Source of the DNA: Alsobacter ponti
Lineage (GTDB): Bacteria > Pseudomonadota > Alphaproteobacteria > Rhizobiales > Beijerinckiaceae
Reading direction: 5' to 3'
Assembly (NCBI RefSeq): GCF_024294805.1
Contig: NZ_JANCLU010000003.1
Location: 186,001-250,000, forward strand
Length of the DNA: 64,000 nucleotides
Made by a program: the position numbers and the translations under genes. Of the stretch, positions 54,734 to 63,587 are shown piece by piece (the stretch's first letter is position 1; each line of letters starts with the position of its first letter). The notes below the pieces were generated by a model. It was not told the origin of the DNA. It did not search any database and was given only the letters and a program-made list of their open reading frames with translations.

Positions 54734-55912
54734 ATGAACGCGCTGATCGTCCACCCGCACAGTACAGACGGCAAGGTCGCGCTGCTCGCGCATCTTCTCG
54801 AGCGGCTGCACCATGCCGTGCAGTACGTCGACAACCTGGACGAGCTCTCCAAGCAGGCGTCTTCCGGCACCAACCCGGCCATCGTCGTCATTCCCAACCT
54901 GCCGCCGCTCACCACCACGCCCCGGCAGATCGCCGGGCTGGCGGAGACGCTGAACCGGCACTTCTTCGTCTACGTCTCCGACGACATCTCCTCCGACGAC
55001 TACAAGGCCCTGATCCGCAGCGGCTCGGCGGAGTGGGTGACGTGGAAGTCGGCGGTGACCGAGCTGGCCGACATCACGCGCCGGCGCGGCGAGCAGAACG
55101 GCGCCAAGTCCGGCGCGGCGGCCGGCCCGCCCCACGCCGTGGTCAGCTTCGTCGGCACGGTGGGCGGCGGCGGCAACACCACGCTGGCCATGGAAACCGG
55201 CATCGCGCTCGCGTCCGGGAAGGCCGGCGAGCGGATGAAGGTGGCCCTCGTCGACCTCGACTTCCAGCGCAGCGTCGTCTGCGACTACCTCGACGTGCAG
55301 CCCCGGCTCGATCTCCAGGAGCTGCTGCACAACCCCGAGCGCCTGGACGAATACCTGCTCGACATCTTCACGACGAAGCATCCGTCGGGCCTCGACATCT
55401 TCGCCGCCCCGCCCTCCAACATCGCGCTCGACTCGGTGCAGCCGACCGTCGTCTACGCGCTGCTCGACCAGCTTTTCGAGCGCTACCCGCTGGTGCTGCT
55501 CGACGTGCCGGCCATGTGGATGCCGTGGACGGGGGCGATCATCTCCAACTCGGACGAGGTGGTGGTGACCGGGCGCTATTCGGTCCCCGCCATCAAGCAG
55601 ATCGTCTACAATCTGCGCGGCCTCGAGGAGCTGAAGGTCTCGAAAGAGCGCACGCTCGTCGTGGTCAATCATTGCGAGCGCAAGCTGATCGGCGGCGTCG
55701 CGCGCAACCAGGAGATGGACGGCGCGCTGACCGGCTTCCGGGTCGAGTACGTGCAGGCGGACGTGCCCTTCGCGACGGAATGCGTCAACACGGGCGAATC
55801 CATGCTGCAGAAGAGCCCCGTGCGGGGCGTCTGCCGCGACATCAAGCGGGTCGCCAAACTTGTGAGCGCGGTGACGCCGCGCTCGCACGCCGCGGTCGCC
55901 AAGGCAAGCTGA
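54734..55912 (+). CDS. cpaE: CpaE/TadZ pilus localisation ATPase-like protein
   Basis: A 392-residue MinD-like protein that places the Tad machinery at the cell pole. The N-terminal 120 residues form a receiver-like domain without a clear Asp site. The ParA/MinD core begins VVSFVGTVGGGGNTTLAMETG, where the deviant Walker A reads GGGGNTT and lacks the usual Lys, so ATPase activity may be weak, as for other TadZ proteins. It precedes cpaF by 12 bases. Confidence 0.88.
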   Translation: MNALIVHPHSTDGKVALLAHLLERLHHAVQYVDNLDELSKQASSGTNPAIVVIPNLPPLTTTPRQIAGLAETLNRHFFVYVSDDISSDDYKALIRSGSAEWVTWKSAVTELADITRRRGEQNGAKSGAAAGPPHAVVSFVGTVGGGGNTTLAMETGIALASGKAGERMKVALVDLDFQRSVVCDYLDVQPRLDLQELLHNPERLDEYLLDIFTTKHPSGLDIFAAPPSNIALDSVQPTVVYALLDQLFERYPLVLLDVPAMWMPWTGAIISNSDEVVVTGRYSVPAIKQIVYNLRGLEELKVSKERTLVVVNHCERKLIGGVARNQEMDGALTGFRVEYVQADVPFATECVNTGESMLQKSPVRGVCRDIKRVAKLVSAVTPRSHAAVAKAS

Positions 55913-55924
55913 CGAGGAGAGACG

Positions 55925-57313
55925 ATGGCCAGCCGGTTCGGAGCCCTCACCCCCTGGCTCAAGCGCGAGGACAATCAGGACGTGCAAGTCCTGCCCGAGG
56001 CGCCTGTCGTCGAGCGGCCCGTCGAGGACACGCGCCCGCAGAAGCCGGCCCTCATCGAGGAGAAGGTCAAGCTTCACGCCAAGATCATCGACGAGTTCAA
56101 CCTGCCGGTGCTCGAAAAGCTGTCCCGCGACGAGCTGTTCGGCCAGCTCGCGCCCTATGTCAGCGACCACGTGCGCAACGAGCGCATCCCGCTCAACCAG
56201 CGCGAGCTCGACGCCTTCATCGAGGAGATCATCGACGAGATGATCGGCCTGGGTCCCATCGAGCCGCTGCTCAAGGACCCGACCATCAACGACATCCTGA
56301 TCAACACGCACGCGACCATCTATGTCGAACGCTTCGGCATGCTGGAAACGACCTCCGTCCGCTTCAAGGACGAGGCGCATCTGCTGCGCATCATCAACAA
56401 GATCGTCGCCGGCGTCGGCCGGCGCGTCGACGAATCCTCGCCCATGGTGGACGCCCGCCTCGCCGACGGCTCGCGCGTCAACGCCGCCATCCGGCCGGTG
56501 GCGATCGACGGCCCGCTGGTGTCGATCCGCAAGTTCTCCAAGAAGCCGCTGACGGTCGAGCGGCTGATCGAGGTCGACGCGCTGCGCGCGCCCATGGTCG
56601 AGGTGCTGCGCGCCGCCGTGCGCGGACGCCTCTCCATCATGATCTCGGGCGGCACGGGCAGCGGCAAGACGACGATGCTCAACGCGCTGTCGGGCTTCAT
56701 CTCCCACAAGGAGCGCCTGATCACCATCGAGGACGCGGCCGAGCTGCAGCTGCAGCAGCCGCACGTGGGGCGGCTGGAGACGCGCCCTCCCAACGCCGAC
56801 GGCCGCGGCGAAATTCGCCAGCGCGAGCTGGTCAAGAACGCGCTGCGCATGCGCCCGGACCGCATCATCCTGGGCGAGGTGCGCGGCGAGGAAGCCTTCG
56901 ACATGCTCCAGGCCATGAACACCGGCCACGAGGGCTCGATGGCCACCATCCACGCCAACAACGCCCGCGAGGCGCTGCGCCGCCTGGAGCAGATGGTCGG
57001 CATGGCCAACATGCCGATGAGCCAGCAGAGCATCCGCTCGCAGATCGCCGGCGCGGTGCAGATGGTGGTGCAGCTGCAGCGCCTCTCGGACGGCAAGCGC
57101 CGCGTCACCAGCATCTCCGAGATCACCGGCATGGAAGGCGAGGTGATCCAGATGCAGGAGATCTTCCGCTTCGTGAAGGAGAACATCGACGCCGCCGGCA
57201 ACATCCACGGCAGCTTCCGCGCCACCGGCGTGCGCCCGTCCTTCCTGGCCGCGCTGAAGGCGATGGGCGTCGACCTGCCGGCCGCCTACTTCGACTCCGG
57301 CTCGCCGCTGTGA
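55925..57313 (+). CDS. cpaF: CpaF/TadA secretion ATPase
   Basis: Hexameric ATPase that drives pilus assembly and retraction, 462 residues. Walker A is GGTGSGKTT with Lys248, then Walker B region RPDRIILGEVRGEEAFDML and the His box ATIHANNAREAL. It is in the order cpaE-cpaF-tadB-tadC typical for Tad loci, and is the only pilus motor gene here. Confidence 0.95.
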   Translation: MASRFGALTPWLKREDNQDVQVLPEAPVVERPVEDTRPQKPALIEEKVKLHAKIIDEFNLPVLEKLSRDELFGQLAPYVSDHVRNERIPLNQRELDAFIEEIIDEMIGLGPIEPLLKDPTINDILINTHATIYVERFGMLETTSVRFKDEAHLLRIINKIVAGVGRRVDESSPMVDARLADGSRVNAAIRPVAIDGPLVSIRKFSKKPLTVERLIEVDALRAPMVEVLRAAVRGRLSIMISGGTGSGKTTMLNALSGFISHKERLITIEDAAELQLQQPHVGRLETRPPNADGRGEIRQRELVKNALRMRPDRIILGEVRGEEAFDMLQAMNTGHEGSMATIHANNAREALRRLEQMVGMANMPMSQQSIRSQIAGAVQMVVQLQRLSDGKRRVTSISEITGMEGEVIQMQEIFRFVKENIDAAGNIHGSFRATGVRPSFLAALKAMGVDLPAAYFDSGSPL

Positions 57314-57323
57314 GGGCCCCGGC

Positions 57324-58277
57324 ATGACCACCGAAGACTGGCTGATCTTCGGCCTGCTGTTCGGCGCCGTCTTCCTGGCGGTGCAGGGGCTCTACCAGTA
57401 TCTGGGCCGCGACGTCGCGCGCAAGAAGCAGATCAACCGCCGCCTCAGCGTCTCGGAGACGACCGAGAGCCGCACCAAGGTGCTGGAGCAGATCCGGCGC
57501 GAACGCGGCATTGGCGGGGCCGACAACCGCGAGTTCGGCTGGCTGAAGAGGCTGGTCATCCAGTCCGGCCTGCGCATGACCACGCGCAACTTCTTCGCCA
57601 GCGTGATCGCCGCCGGGCTCGTGGTGACCAGCGGCCTCGGCCTGCTCATCGGCGTCAACGCGCTCAGCGCCGGCATCGGCGGCGTGGTCGGCTTCGTGCT
57701 TGTGCTCGGCTACATCGCCTATACGCGCTATCGCCGCATCAGCAAGTTCGGCGAGCAGCTGCCCGAGGTGCTCGACATCATCGTGCGCAGCCTGCGCGCC
57801 GGCCACCCCCTGCCCGTCTCGCTCAACCTGGTGGCGCGCGAGATGACGGACCCCGCCGGCAGCGAGTTCGGCATGACGGGCGACGAGCTCGCCTACGGCC
57901 TCGACATCAAGACGGCGCTGGAGAACATGGCGCTGCGGGTCGGCAACGACGACCTGCTGTTCCTGATCACCGCCATCTCGATCCAGTCGCAGACCGGCGG
58001 CAACCTCGCCGAGATCATGTCGCGCCTCTCGAAGCTGCTGCGCGACCGCTTCAAGCTGAGCCGCAAGGTTCACGCGCTGACCTCGGAAGGCCGCTATTCC
58101 GGCATGTTCCTGTCGCTGCTGCCGATCCTGGTGTTCCTGCTGCTGAACGTGCTGTCGCCGAGCTATTACGGCGGCGTCGCGGACGATCCGAAGGTGCCCT
58201 ACATCGTCGGCACCGCCTTGGTGCTCCTCGCGATCGGCAACTACGTCATGTATAAGATGGTCAACTTCAAGTATTGA
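57324..58277 (+). CDS. tadB: Pilus platform protein TadB
   Basis: Inner-membrane platform protein, 317 residues, of the T2SSF-like fold. Membrane segments are near residues 5-22, 92-112, 115-135, then at the C-terminus (about 257-315). The cytoplasmic part has EVLDIIVRSLRAGHPLPVSLNLV and QTGGNLAEIMSRLSKLLRDRF. It starts 10 bases after cpaF and overlaps tadC in TGATG. Confidence 0.92.
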   Translation: MTTEDWLIFGLLFGAVFLAVQGLYQYLGRDVARKKQINRRLSVSETTESRTKVLEQIRRERGIGGADNREFGWLKRLVIQSGLRMTTRNFFASVIAAGLVVTSGLGLLIGVNALSAGIGGVVGFVLVLGYIAYTRYRRISKFGEQLPEVLDIIVRSLRAGHPLPVSLNLVAREMTDPAGSEFGMTGDELAYGLDIKTALENMALRVGNDDLLFLITAISIQSQTGGNLAEIMSRLSKLLRDRFKLSRKVHALTSEGRYSGMFLSLLPILVFLLLNVLSPSYYGGVADDPKVPYIVGTALVLLAIGNYVMYKMVNFKY

Positions 58278-59224
58278 TGCAGATGCCCGCCCTCTCCCAA
58301 GACACCATCGCCCTCATCGTCGTCGCGGCGACCTTCCTGACCGTGGCGATGCTCGTGGCGATGGTCGGCCTCGCCGTGTCCCGGCGCGTGCGCATCCGCG
58401 AGCGCCTGGCCGTGGGCGCGGCGGCGGGGGGCCTCAACGTCTCCGACCCGCTCGGCCTCGCCGGCGGCAGTTCGGCGCGCTCGCCGGTGACCGAGAAATG
58501 GCTGGGCCTCGATCCGCAGAAGACCAGCAAGCTGCGCCTGGAGCTGATCCGCGCCGGCTTCTTTGCGCCGGAGGCGGTGACCTACTTCATCCTGATCCGC
58601 GCCGCCTGCGTGCTGGTGCTGCCGGTGGTCAGCTACCTCGCGCTGCCGATTTTCATGCCGGGGCTCGATCCCAAGGTCGTGCTGGGCCTGTCGATGGTGT
58701 TCCTGGTGCTCGGCTATCTCGGGCCGGACGCCTACGTGAAGCGCACCACCGAGGCGAACGTCCAGGAATACCGCAACCTGTTCCCGGACTTCCTCGACCT
58801 GATCCTGGTCTGCGTCGACGCCGGCCTCAGCCTGGAGTCGGCCCTCGAGCGCGTCAGCGGCGAGATGGTGCACCGCAACCGGAACTTCGCGACCAACCTG
58901 GCGCTGATGGGCGCGGAGATGCGCGCCGGGCGCTCCACCTCCGACGCGCTCGACAGCCTCGCCGAACGCCTCTCGCTCGACGAGGCGCAGTCCTTCTCCA
59001 TGCTGCTGCGGCAGTCGCTGGAACTCGGCACGGACGTTTCCGATGCGCTGACGACTTTCAGCGAAGAAATGCGAGACAAGCGGCTGTCGCGGGCCGAAGC
59101 TAAGGCTTATGCACTGCCCGTTAAGCTTGTTGTGCCGCTTGGAGCCTTCATCTTTCCGGTGCTGATGATTGCAATTTTAGCACCTGCGCTGCTAAAGATG
59201 GCAAAGGCATTGCAGAGTTTCTGA
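58277..59224 (+). CDS. tadC: Pilus platform protein TadC
   Basis: Second T2SSF-like platform protein, 315 residues. Membrane segments lie near residues 7-29, 96-120, 128-148 and about 280-305. Conserved parts are FPDFLDLILVCVDAGLSLESALERV and DVSDALTTFSEEMRDKRLSRAE. The ATG overlaps the tadB stop. It pairs with TadB to form the platform. Confidence 0.92.
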   Translation: MQMPALSQDTIALIVVAATFLTVAMLVAMVGLAVSRRVRIRERLAVGAAAGGLNVSDPLGLAGGSSARSPVTEKWLGLDPQKTSKLRLELIRAGFFAPEAVTYFILIRAACVLVLPVVSYLALPIFMPGLDPKVVLGLSMVFLVLGYLGPDAYVKRTTEANVQEYRNLFPDFLDLILVCVDAGLSLESALERVSGEMVHRNRNFATNLALMGAEMRAGRSTSDALDSLAERLSLDEAQSFSMLLRQSLELGTDVSDALTTFSEEMRDKRLSRAEAKAYALPVKLVVPLGAFIFPVLMIAILAPALLKMAKALQSF

Positions 59225-59237
59225 CCTGGGGGGTGGG

Positions 59238-59747
59238 ATGCCGCACGTTCGTTCCGTTACGCTGGCCGCGATCCTGTGCCTGACAGGGCTGACGGGTTGC
59301 CAGAGCCTGAGCGACACCGCGATCGACGGCCAACCCGCCATCGAGAGCGGATACGCCCCGCAGGCCTATGCCGGCGACCCGAAGGCGCGCAGCGGCAAGG
59401 CCCATCTCGACGCCGGCGAATACGGGCTTGCCGAGCAGTCCTTCCGCGCCGCCGTCGAGGCGACGCCGCGCGACGGAGCGGCCTGGGTCGGCCTCGCGGC
59501 CTCCTACGACCGGCTCGGCCGGTTCGACCTCGCCGACCGCGCCTATCGCGAGGCGATCAAGCTGCAGGGCGAGACGGTCACCATCCTCAACAACCAGGGC
59601 TACTCCTACATGCTGCGCGGCGACGTGAAGACGGCGCGCGCGAAGTTCGAGAAGGCCCGCCGGCTGGACCCCGAGAACCAGGTCGTCCTGAACAACCTCG
59701 AACTGCTCTACGCCGGCCAGCAATATTTCAGGGGCGAGGCCCCCTGA
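59238..59747 (+). CDS. tadD: TPR lipoprotein TadD
   Basis: A 169-residue lipoprotein with lipobox (LTGLTGC|QS) and three TPR-like repeats: SGKAHLDAGEYGLAEQSFRAA, then AAWVGLAASYDRLGRFDLADRAY and VTILNNQGYSYMLRGDVKTA. TadD is needed for pilus assembly in Tad systems and probably docks other components at the outer membrane. It follows tadC by 13 bases. Confidence 0.88.
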   Translation: MPHVRSVTLAAILCLTGLTGCQSLSDTAIDGQPAIESGYAPQAYAGDPKARSGKAHLDAGEYGLAEQSFRAAVEATPRDGAAWVGLAASYDRLGRFDLADRAYREAIKLQGETVTILNNQGYSYMLRGDVKTARAKFEKARRLDPENQVVLNNLELLYAGQQYFRGEAP

Positions 59748-59844
59748 GCCGCGCGAGCCGAACCGAAGACGCTCCCCTTTCCGCCGGCCGCGCCCGGCGG
59801 CCCGTTCCGCGTGGGCGTCCGCGCCGGGATCCCGGCCGGGACCG

Positions 59845-60498
59845 ATGAGCGCCCCCGCCCCCCGGCCGGCTCCCCGGCGGACCTCCCGGCCTTCCCCCTT
59901 CGCCCCCTCCCGAATCCTGATCGCCGCCGCCCTGGCGCTGGCGGCGGCCTGCTTCGGCGCGCCCGCCCGAGCCCAGACCTATGTCGCCGACGAGACGGCG
60001 TGGCGTCTGGATCGTGTCGGCCGCGACCTCGTCGTGCTGCGCACGCCGCTCAACACCGTCAACCGGGGCTCGGCCGTCGGGCTGCTGATGTTCGTGTGCG
60101 CCCCGTCCTCGTCGAAGCTCGTCGTCTCCTTCTCGGACTCGAACTCGCTGCGCAGCGCCGGCGTCGTGGCGCGCGGTTCGGCCGCCATTTCCGTGCAGGA
60201 AGCCGGCCGGCGCCAGGCCGGCGACCGCCAGATCATGGCCGGGGCCAACATGCTGCCGGGCGGCAGTTTCGAGATCGTCGATATCCCGTCGGAGACGACC
60301 AACGTCGTCGGCTCGGTGGCCCGCTTCATCGCCAGCGGCGCTCGGCAGGTAACGTTCTCGCTGTTCGGCGGCTCGTCGTCCGGCCAGTTCGTCAAGGACC
60401 GCGTCGTGCGCGTCCGCTTCCCGGAGAACGCCGAGGCCGAAGCCCTGCCCGCCGAGTTCCAGATCGCCTGCCTGCAACTGGCGCGTCCGGGCCCATAG
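59845..60498 (+). CDS. Secreted protein of unknown function after the tad locus
   Basis: A 217-residue protein with a long signal segment (after a Pro-rich start, ILIAAALALAAACFGAPARA, cleaved near ARA|QTY). The mature part is beta-rich with AVGLLMFVCAPSSSKLVVSF, SNSLRSAG and VTFSLFGGSSSGQF, one disulfide-capable Cys pair (Cys in FVCAP and Cys in QIACLQ). I do not recognise a family. It lies 97 bases after tadD on the same strand and may be a late member of the operon. Confidence 0.6.
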   Translation: MSAPAPRPAPRRTSRPSPFAPSRILIAAALALAAACFGAPARAQTYVADETAWRLDRVGRDLVVLRTPLNTVNRGSAVGLLMFVCAPSSSKLVVSFSDSNSLRSAGVVARGSAAISVQEAGRRQAGDRQIMAGANMLPGGSFEIVDIPSETTNVVGSVARFIASGARQVTFSLFGGSSSGQFVKDRVVRVRFPENAEAEALPAEFQIACLQLARPGP

Positions 60499-60522
60499 CG
60501 CCGCGACCTTCGGCCGGGGTGG

Positions 60523-61062
60523 CTATGCTTTGGGGCGGAAAGCCTTGCAGACGGCCGGATCGGTCTCGAACCTGTCGCCGCCGATCAGGTCGATGCAATA
60601 GGGGATGGCCGGAAACACCGCGTCGAGGCAGGTGCGGATCGCGCTGGGCTTGCCGGGCAGGTTGACGATCAGCGAGCGTCCGCGCGTCCCCGCCGTCTGC
60701 CGGGACAGGATGGCGGTGGGCACCTCCCGCAGGCTGGCGGTCCGCATCAGTTCCCCGAAGCCCGGCAGCATGCGCTCGCACACGGCCTCTGTCGCCTCCG
60801 GCGTCACATCGCGGGGGGCCGGCCCGGTCCCGCCGGTCGTCAGGATCAGGCTGCAGCCTTCCCGATCGGCGAGGTCGATCAGCGCCGCCGCGATGACGTC
60901 CTGCTCGTCGGGCACGACCCGCGCCACCGCCCGCCAGGGCGATGCCAGGATGTCGGACAACGCCGCGACGATGCCGGGGCCGCCCTTGTCCTCGTATTCA
61001 CCGCGGCTGGCGCGGTCGGAGACCGTGAGCACGCCCACCGCAGATGCAACAACCTCGGCCAT
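60523..61062 (-). CDS. moaB: Molybdenum cofactor protein MoaB/Mog
   Basis: Molybdopterin adenylylation or related step of Mo cofactor synthesis. The 179-residue protein has the MoCF-binding fold with TVSDRASRGEYEDKGGPG and ILTTGGTGPAPRDVTPEAT, and IVNLPGKPSAIRTC. The start at 61062 has GGAG six bases upstream. It is divergent from the Crp/Fnr-type regulator gene (372 bases between). Other Mo cofactor genes are not adjacent, so Mog versus MoaB cannot be settled. Confidence 0.87.
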   Translation of the reverse strand: MAEVVASAVGVLTVSDRASRGEYEDKGGPGIVAALSDILASPWRAVARVVPDEQDVIAAALIDLADREGCSLILTTGGTGPAPRDVTPEATEAVCERMLPGFGELMRTASLREVPTAILSRQTAGTRGRSLIVNLPGKPSAIRTCLDAVFPAIPYCIDLIGGDRFETDPAVCKAFRPKA

Positions 61063-61434
61063 AACAGACTCCAAGCGGGTCGAAATTGGTGCGAATTGAG
61101 ACAAACACAAAAATCAACGGTTCCGGTGGGAACTCAACAAAATATCGTGCGTTATCCGTCCAGCTTGCCGGCGCAGTGCGCCGGAAGAGCCGTTGGACCG
61201 TGGGCGGCGTGTCCGAAACAGGGGGAGGGGGACAACAGGAATCTATCCGCTACCGGTGAAACATCTTTAACACCTGGTCCCGACTTTCAGGAACCGACCA
61301 TATCGTCACCTTACCCACCAGATGGCCAAAAGGTCATATCCCGGGTTTTCCTCGGGCCCTCCGTTGATCCACCTCGCGTTCTCAAAAACCATCGCGGTTC
61401 ATTGTTCCGCACGTCATCAAAAAAAGAGGCCTCC
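61063..61434. promoter_or_regulatory. Intergenic region between moaB and the Crp/Fnr-type gene
   Basis: A 372-base non-coding stretch. An AT-rich segment near 61085-61120 (ACAAACACAAAAATCAACGG) could carry the moaB promoter. No FNR-type TTGAT-N4-ATCAA box with right spacing is present. The remainder has nothing I can identify. Confidence 0.35.
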
Positions 61435-62139
61435 GTGCGAACTGCAGATGCGACCAATGTCCGGGACCTTCCCCTGTTCCGGGGAATGACCGACGAACAC
61501 TTCGAAGCGCTCGTCCAGCCCGCGTTCCTGCAACGCTTTCCTCCGCACGTCACGCTCTTCGAAAGAGGGCAGACGCCGGACTTCCTCTACGTCGTGCTGG
61601 AAGGAGCCGTGGAGCTGTTCGCCCGCCACATCGAGCGGGAAACCACAATCGCGATCCTCACGCCGGTCTCGACATTCATCCTGGCGGCCGTGCTCAAGCG
61701 TCAGCCCGTGCTGACCTCCGGCCGTACTCTCGACCCGTCGCGCATCCTGATGATTCCGACGGAAGTCGTTCACACCATGCTGGAGCAGGACCCGGGCTTC
61801 GCCCTGGCGATCGCCAACGAGATCGCTGGCGCCTATCGCGGCGCGGTGAAGGAGCTCAAGAGCCAGAAGCTGCGCACCAGCGTGGAGCGACTCGCCAACT
61901 GGATCATCCGCGAACACGGCGTGCGCGGCGGCGGCGGCGAGTTCGACATCCCGTTCGACAAACGCACCCTCGCCTCGCGCCTCGGCATGACGCCGGAGAA
62001 CCTGTCGCGCAACTTCGCGACGCTGACGCGCCACGGCGTCGAGGTGCAGGGCCGGACGATCCGCATCAAGGACGCGCAGTCGCTGGAGAAGCTGGCCCAG
62101 CCCGATCCGCTGATCGACGAGGCCGAAGCCAGCTTCTGA
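61435..62139 (+). CDS. Crp/Fnr-type regulator
   Basis: A 234-residue regulator: an N-terminal double-psi-like effector domain (about 10-135) and a C-terminal helix-turn-helix (DKRTLASRLGMTPENLSRNF). The effector pocket has neither the cAMP-binding motif with Arg-Ser/Thr nor the Cys cluster of FNR, so it is not a classical CRP or FNR. It may sense a gas or a redox change, or act by another ligand. The GTG start at 61435 has GAGG six bases upstream. The gene is alone, followed by the MFS gene 151 bases on. Confidence 0.82.
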   Translation: MRTADATNVRDLPLFRGMTDEHFEALVQPAFLQRFPPHVTLFERGQTPDFLYVVLEGAVELFARHIERETTIAILTPVSTFILAAVLKRQPVLTSGRTLDPSRILMIPTEVVHTMLEQDPGFALAIANEIAGAYRGAVKELKSQKLRTSVERLANWIIREHGVRGGGGEFDIPFDKRTLASRLGMTPENLSRNFATLTRHGVEVQGRTIRIKDAQSLEKLAQPDPLIDEAEASF

Positions 62140-62290
62140 CCGCCGCTTCACCGCCGCTCGCAGCGTCCCGCCGCGCGCAAGCTCGCCATGCGCGCGGCGG
62201 ACGTTGCGTCGCGCGCCAAGACCCGTTCAAGTGGCGGCCGGCTTCGCGCGCCGTCCCGGCGCGCCGGGCCCAACGAGGCCAAAAGGCCAA

Positions 62291-63586
62291 GTGAGCGGAT
62301 TCCAGGTGAGCGGGTTCCAGGTGAACGGCGTCGAGGAGACTGTCAGGGAGGCGACGGCGGGCGGCACGGGCGGCAGCGCCGTGCCGGGCTGGGTCGCGCC
62401 GCTGGCGGCCACCATCCTGCTCCAGACGACCACCGCCTTCCTGAGCCGGCTGGTGCCGACGCTCGCGCCCATCCTGATGGTGGCCACAGGACTGCCCGAG
62501 CAGTCGATCGGCTACATGTCGGCGCTCAGCACGGCTGGCTCGATGCTGTTCCTCTCCATGGGCACGCCGGTGATCCGCCGCTACGGGCCGATCCGCACGC
62601 TGCAGGTGGGGATGCTTCTCTCCGGCTTCGGCATCGCGCTGCTGGCGTCGTCGTCCTGGGGCCTGCTGTGGATCGCCAGCGTGCTGCTCGGGCTCGGCTA
62701 CGGCCCGTCCGCCCCGGCCGGCAGCGACATCCTGCTGCGCCACGCGCCGGCCCGGCACCGCACGCTGATCTTCTCGATCAAGCAGGCGGGCGTGCCGCTG
62801 GGCGGCGTCGCCGCCGGGCTCGCCCTGCCCTTCCTTGTCGAGCGCATGGACTGGCGGCTCGCCGTCCTGCTGCTCGCCTCGGTTCCGATCGTCACCGTGG
62901 CCGCCGTCCAGCCGGTCCGCGCCGCCATCGACGCGGCGCGCGACCCCGCCGCGCGGGTCAGCGCGGGTTTCCTGTTCTCGCCCGGCAACATGATCGCGCC
63001 GTTGCGGATCGCCAACGCCTCGCCGACCTTGCGCCGTCTCTCGGCCGCCGGCTGCGGCTTCGCCATCGGCCAGGGCACGTGGATCGCCTTCCTCGTCACC
63101 TACCTCGTCCACAAGGTCGGCATGGACCTCGTCTCGGCCGGCGCGATCTTCGCCATCATGCAGGCGACGGGCATTTTCGGCCGCGTCCTGCTCGGCTGGG
63201 TCTCGGACCGCACCGGCGCGGGGCTCGCAACGCTGGCGGTCTCGGCGCTGAGCGGCGCGATCACCACGGCGGCGTTCGTCTCCAGCGGCCCAGATTGGTC
63301 GTTCGGAGCGTTCGCGCTGCTCGCCGGCATCGCCGGCGTCACCGTGTCGAGCTGGAACGGCGTCCACCTGGCGGAAGTCGCGCGGCTGTCGCCGCACGGG
63401 CACGTCAGCGAAGCCACGGCCGGCGCGACGCTGGTGACGTTCTTCGGCTACGTGATCGGCCCCGCGGGGTTCGGGGCCGTCGTCGCGCTGTCGAACAGCT
63501 ACGCGCTCGCCTTCGGCCTGGTGGCGGCGATCTGCCTCGCCTCCGCCGTCGCGCTCGTGCCGGAACTGCGCCGCGCGCCGGCCTGA
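62291..63586 (+). CDS. MFS transporter
   Basis: A 431-residue major-facilitator-superfamily permease with 12 predicted membrane segments. The family loop DR-like motif and segments such as GYMSALSTAGSMLFLSMG and LSPHGHVSEATAGATLVTFFG are present. Substrate unknown. The start is uncertain because three GTG codons (62291, 62306, 62321) lie within a tandem repeat of GTGAGCGGATTCCAG; the first is annotated. It converges with a dienelactone hydrolase gene one base away. Confidence 0.8.
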   Translation: MSGFQVSGFQVNGVEETVREATAGGTGGSAVPGWVAPLAATILLQTTTAFLSRLVPTLAPILMVATGLPEQSIGYMSALSTAGSMLFLSMGTPVIRRYGPIRTLQVGMLLSGFGIALLASSSWGLLWIASVLLGLGYGPSAPAGSDILLRHAPARHRTLIFSIKQAGVPLGGVAAGLALPFLVERMDWRLAVLLLASVPIVTVAAVQPVRAAIDAARDPAARVSAGFLFSPGNMIAPLRIANASPTLRRLSAAGCGFAIGQGTWIAFLVTYLVHKVGMDLVSAGAIFAIMQATGIFGRVLLGWVSDRTGAGLATLAVSALSGAITTAAFVSSGPDWSFGAFALLAGIAGVTVSSWNGVHLAEVARLSPHGHVSEATAGATLVTFFGYVIGPAGFGAVVALSNSYALAFGLVAAICLASAVALVPELRRAPA

Positions 63587-63587
63587 C

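Noticed and set aside
54614-57331. A 905-codon minus-strand frame across cpaE-cpaF
   Set aside because: Antisense to genes with clear motifs (Walker A of CpaF); product has no known domain.
61085-61120. FNR-type box upstream of the Crp/Fnr-type gene
   Set aside because: TTGA and ATCAA are present but 12 or more bases apart, not the 4-base spacing of an FNR/CRP-type site.
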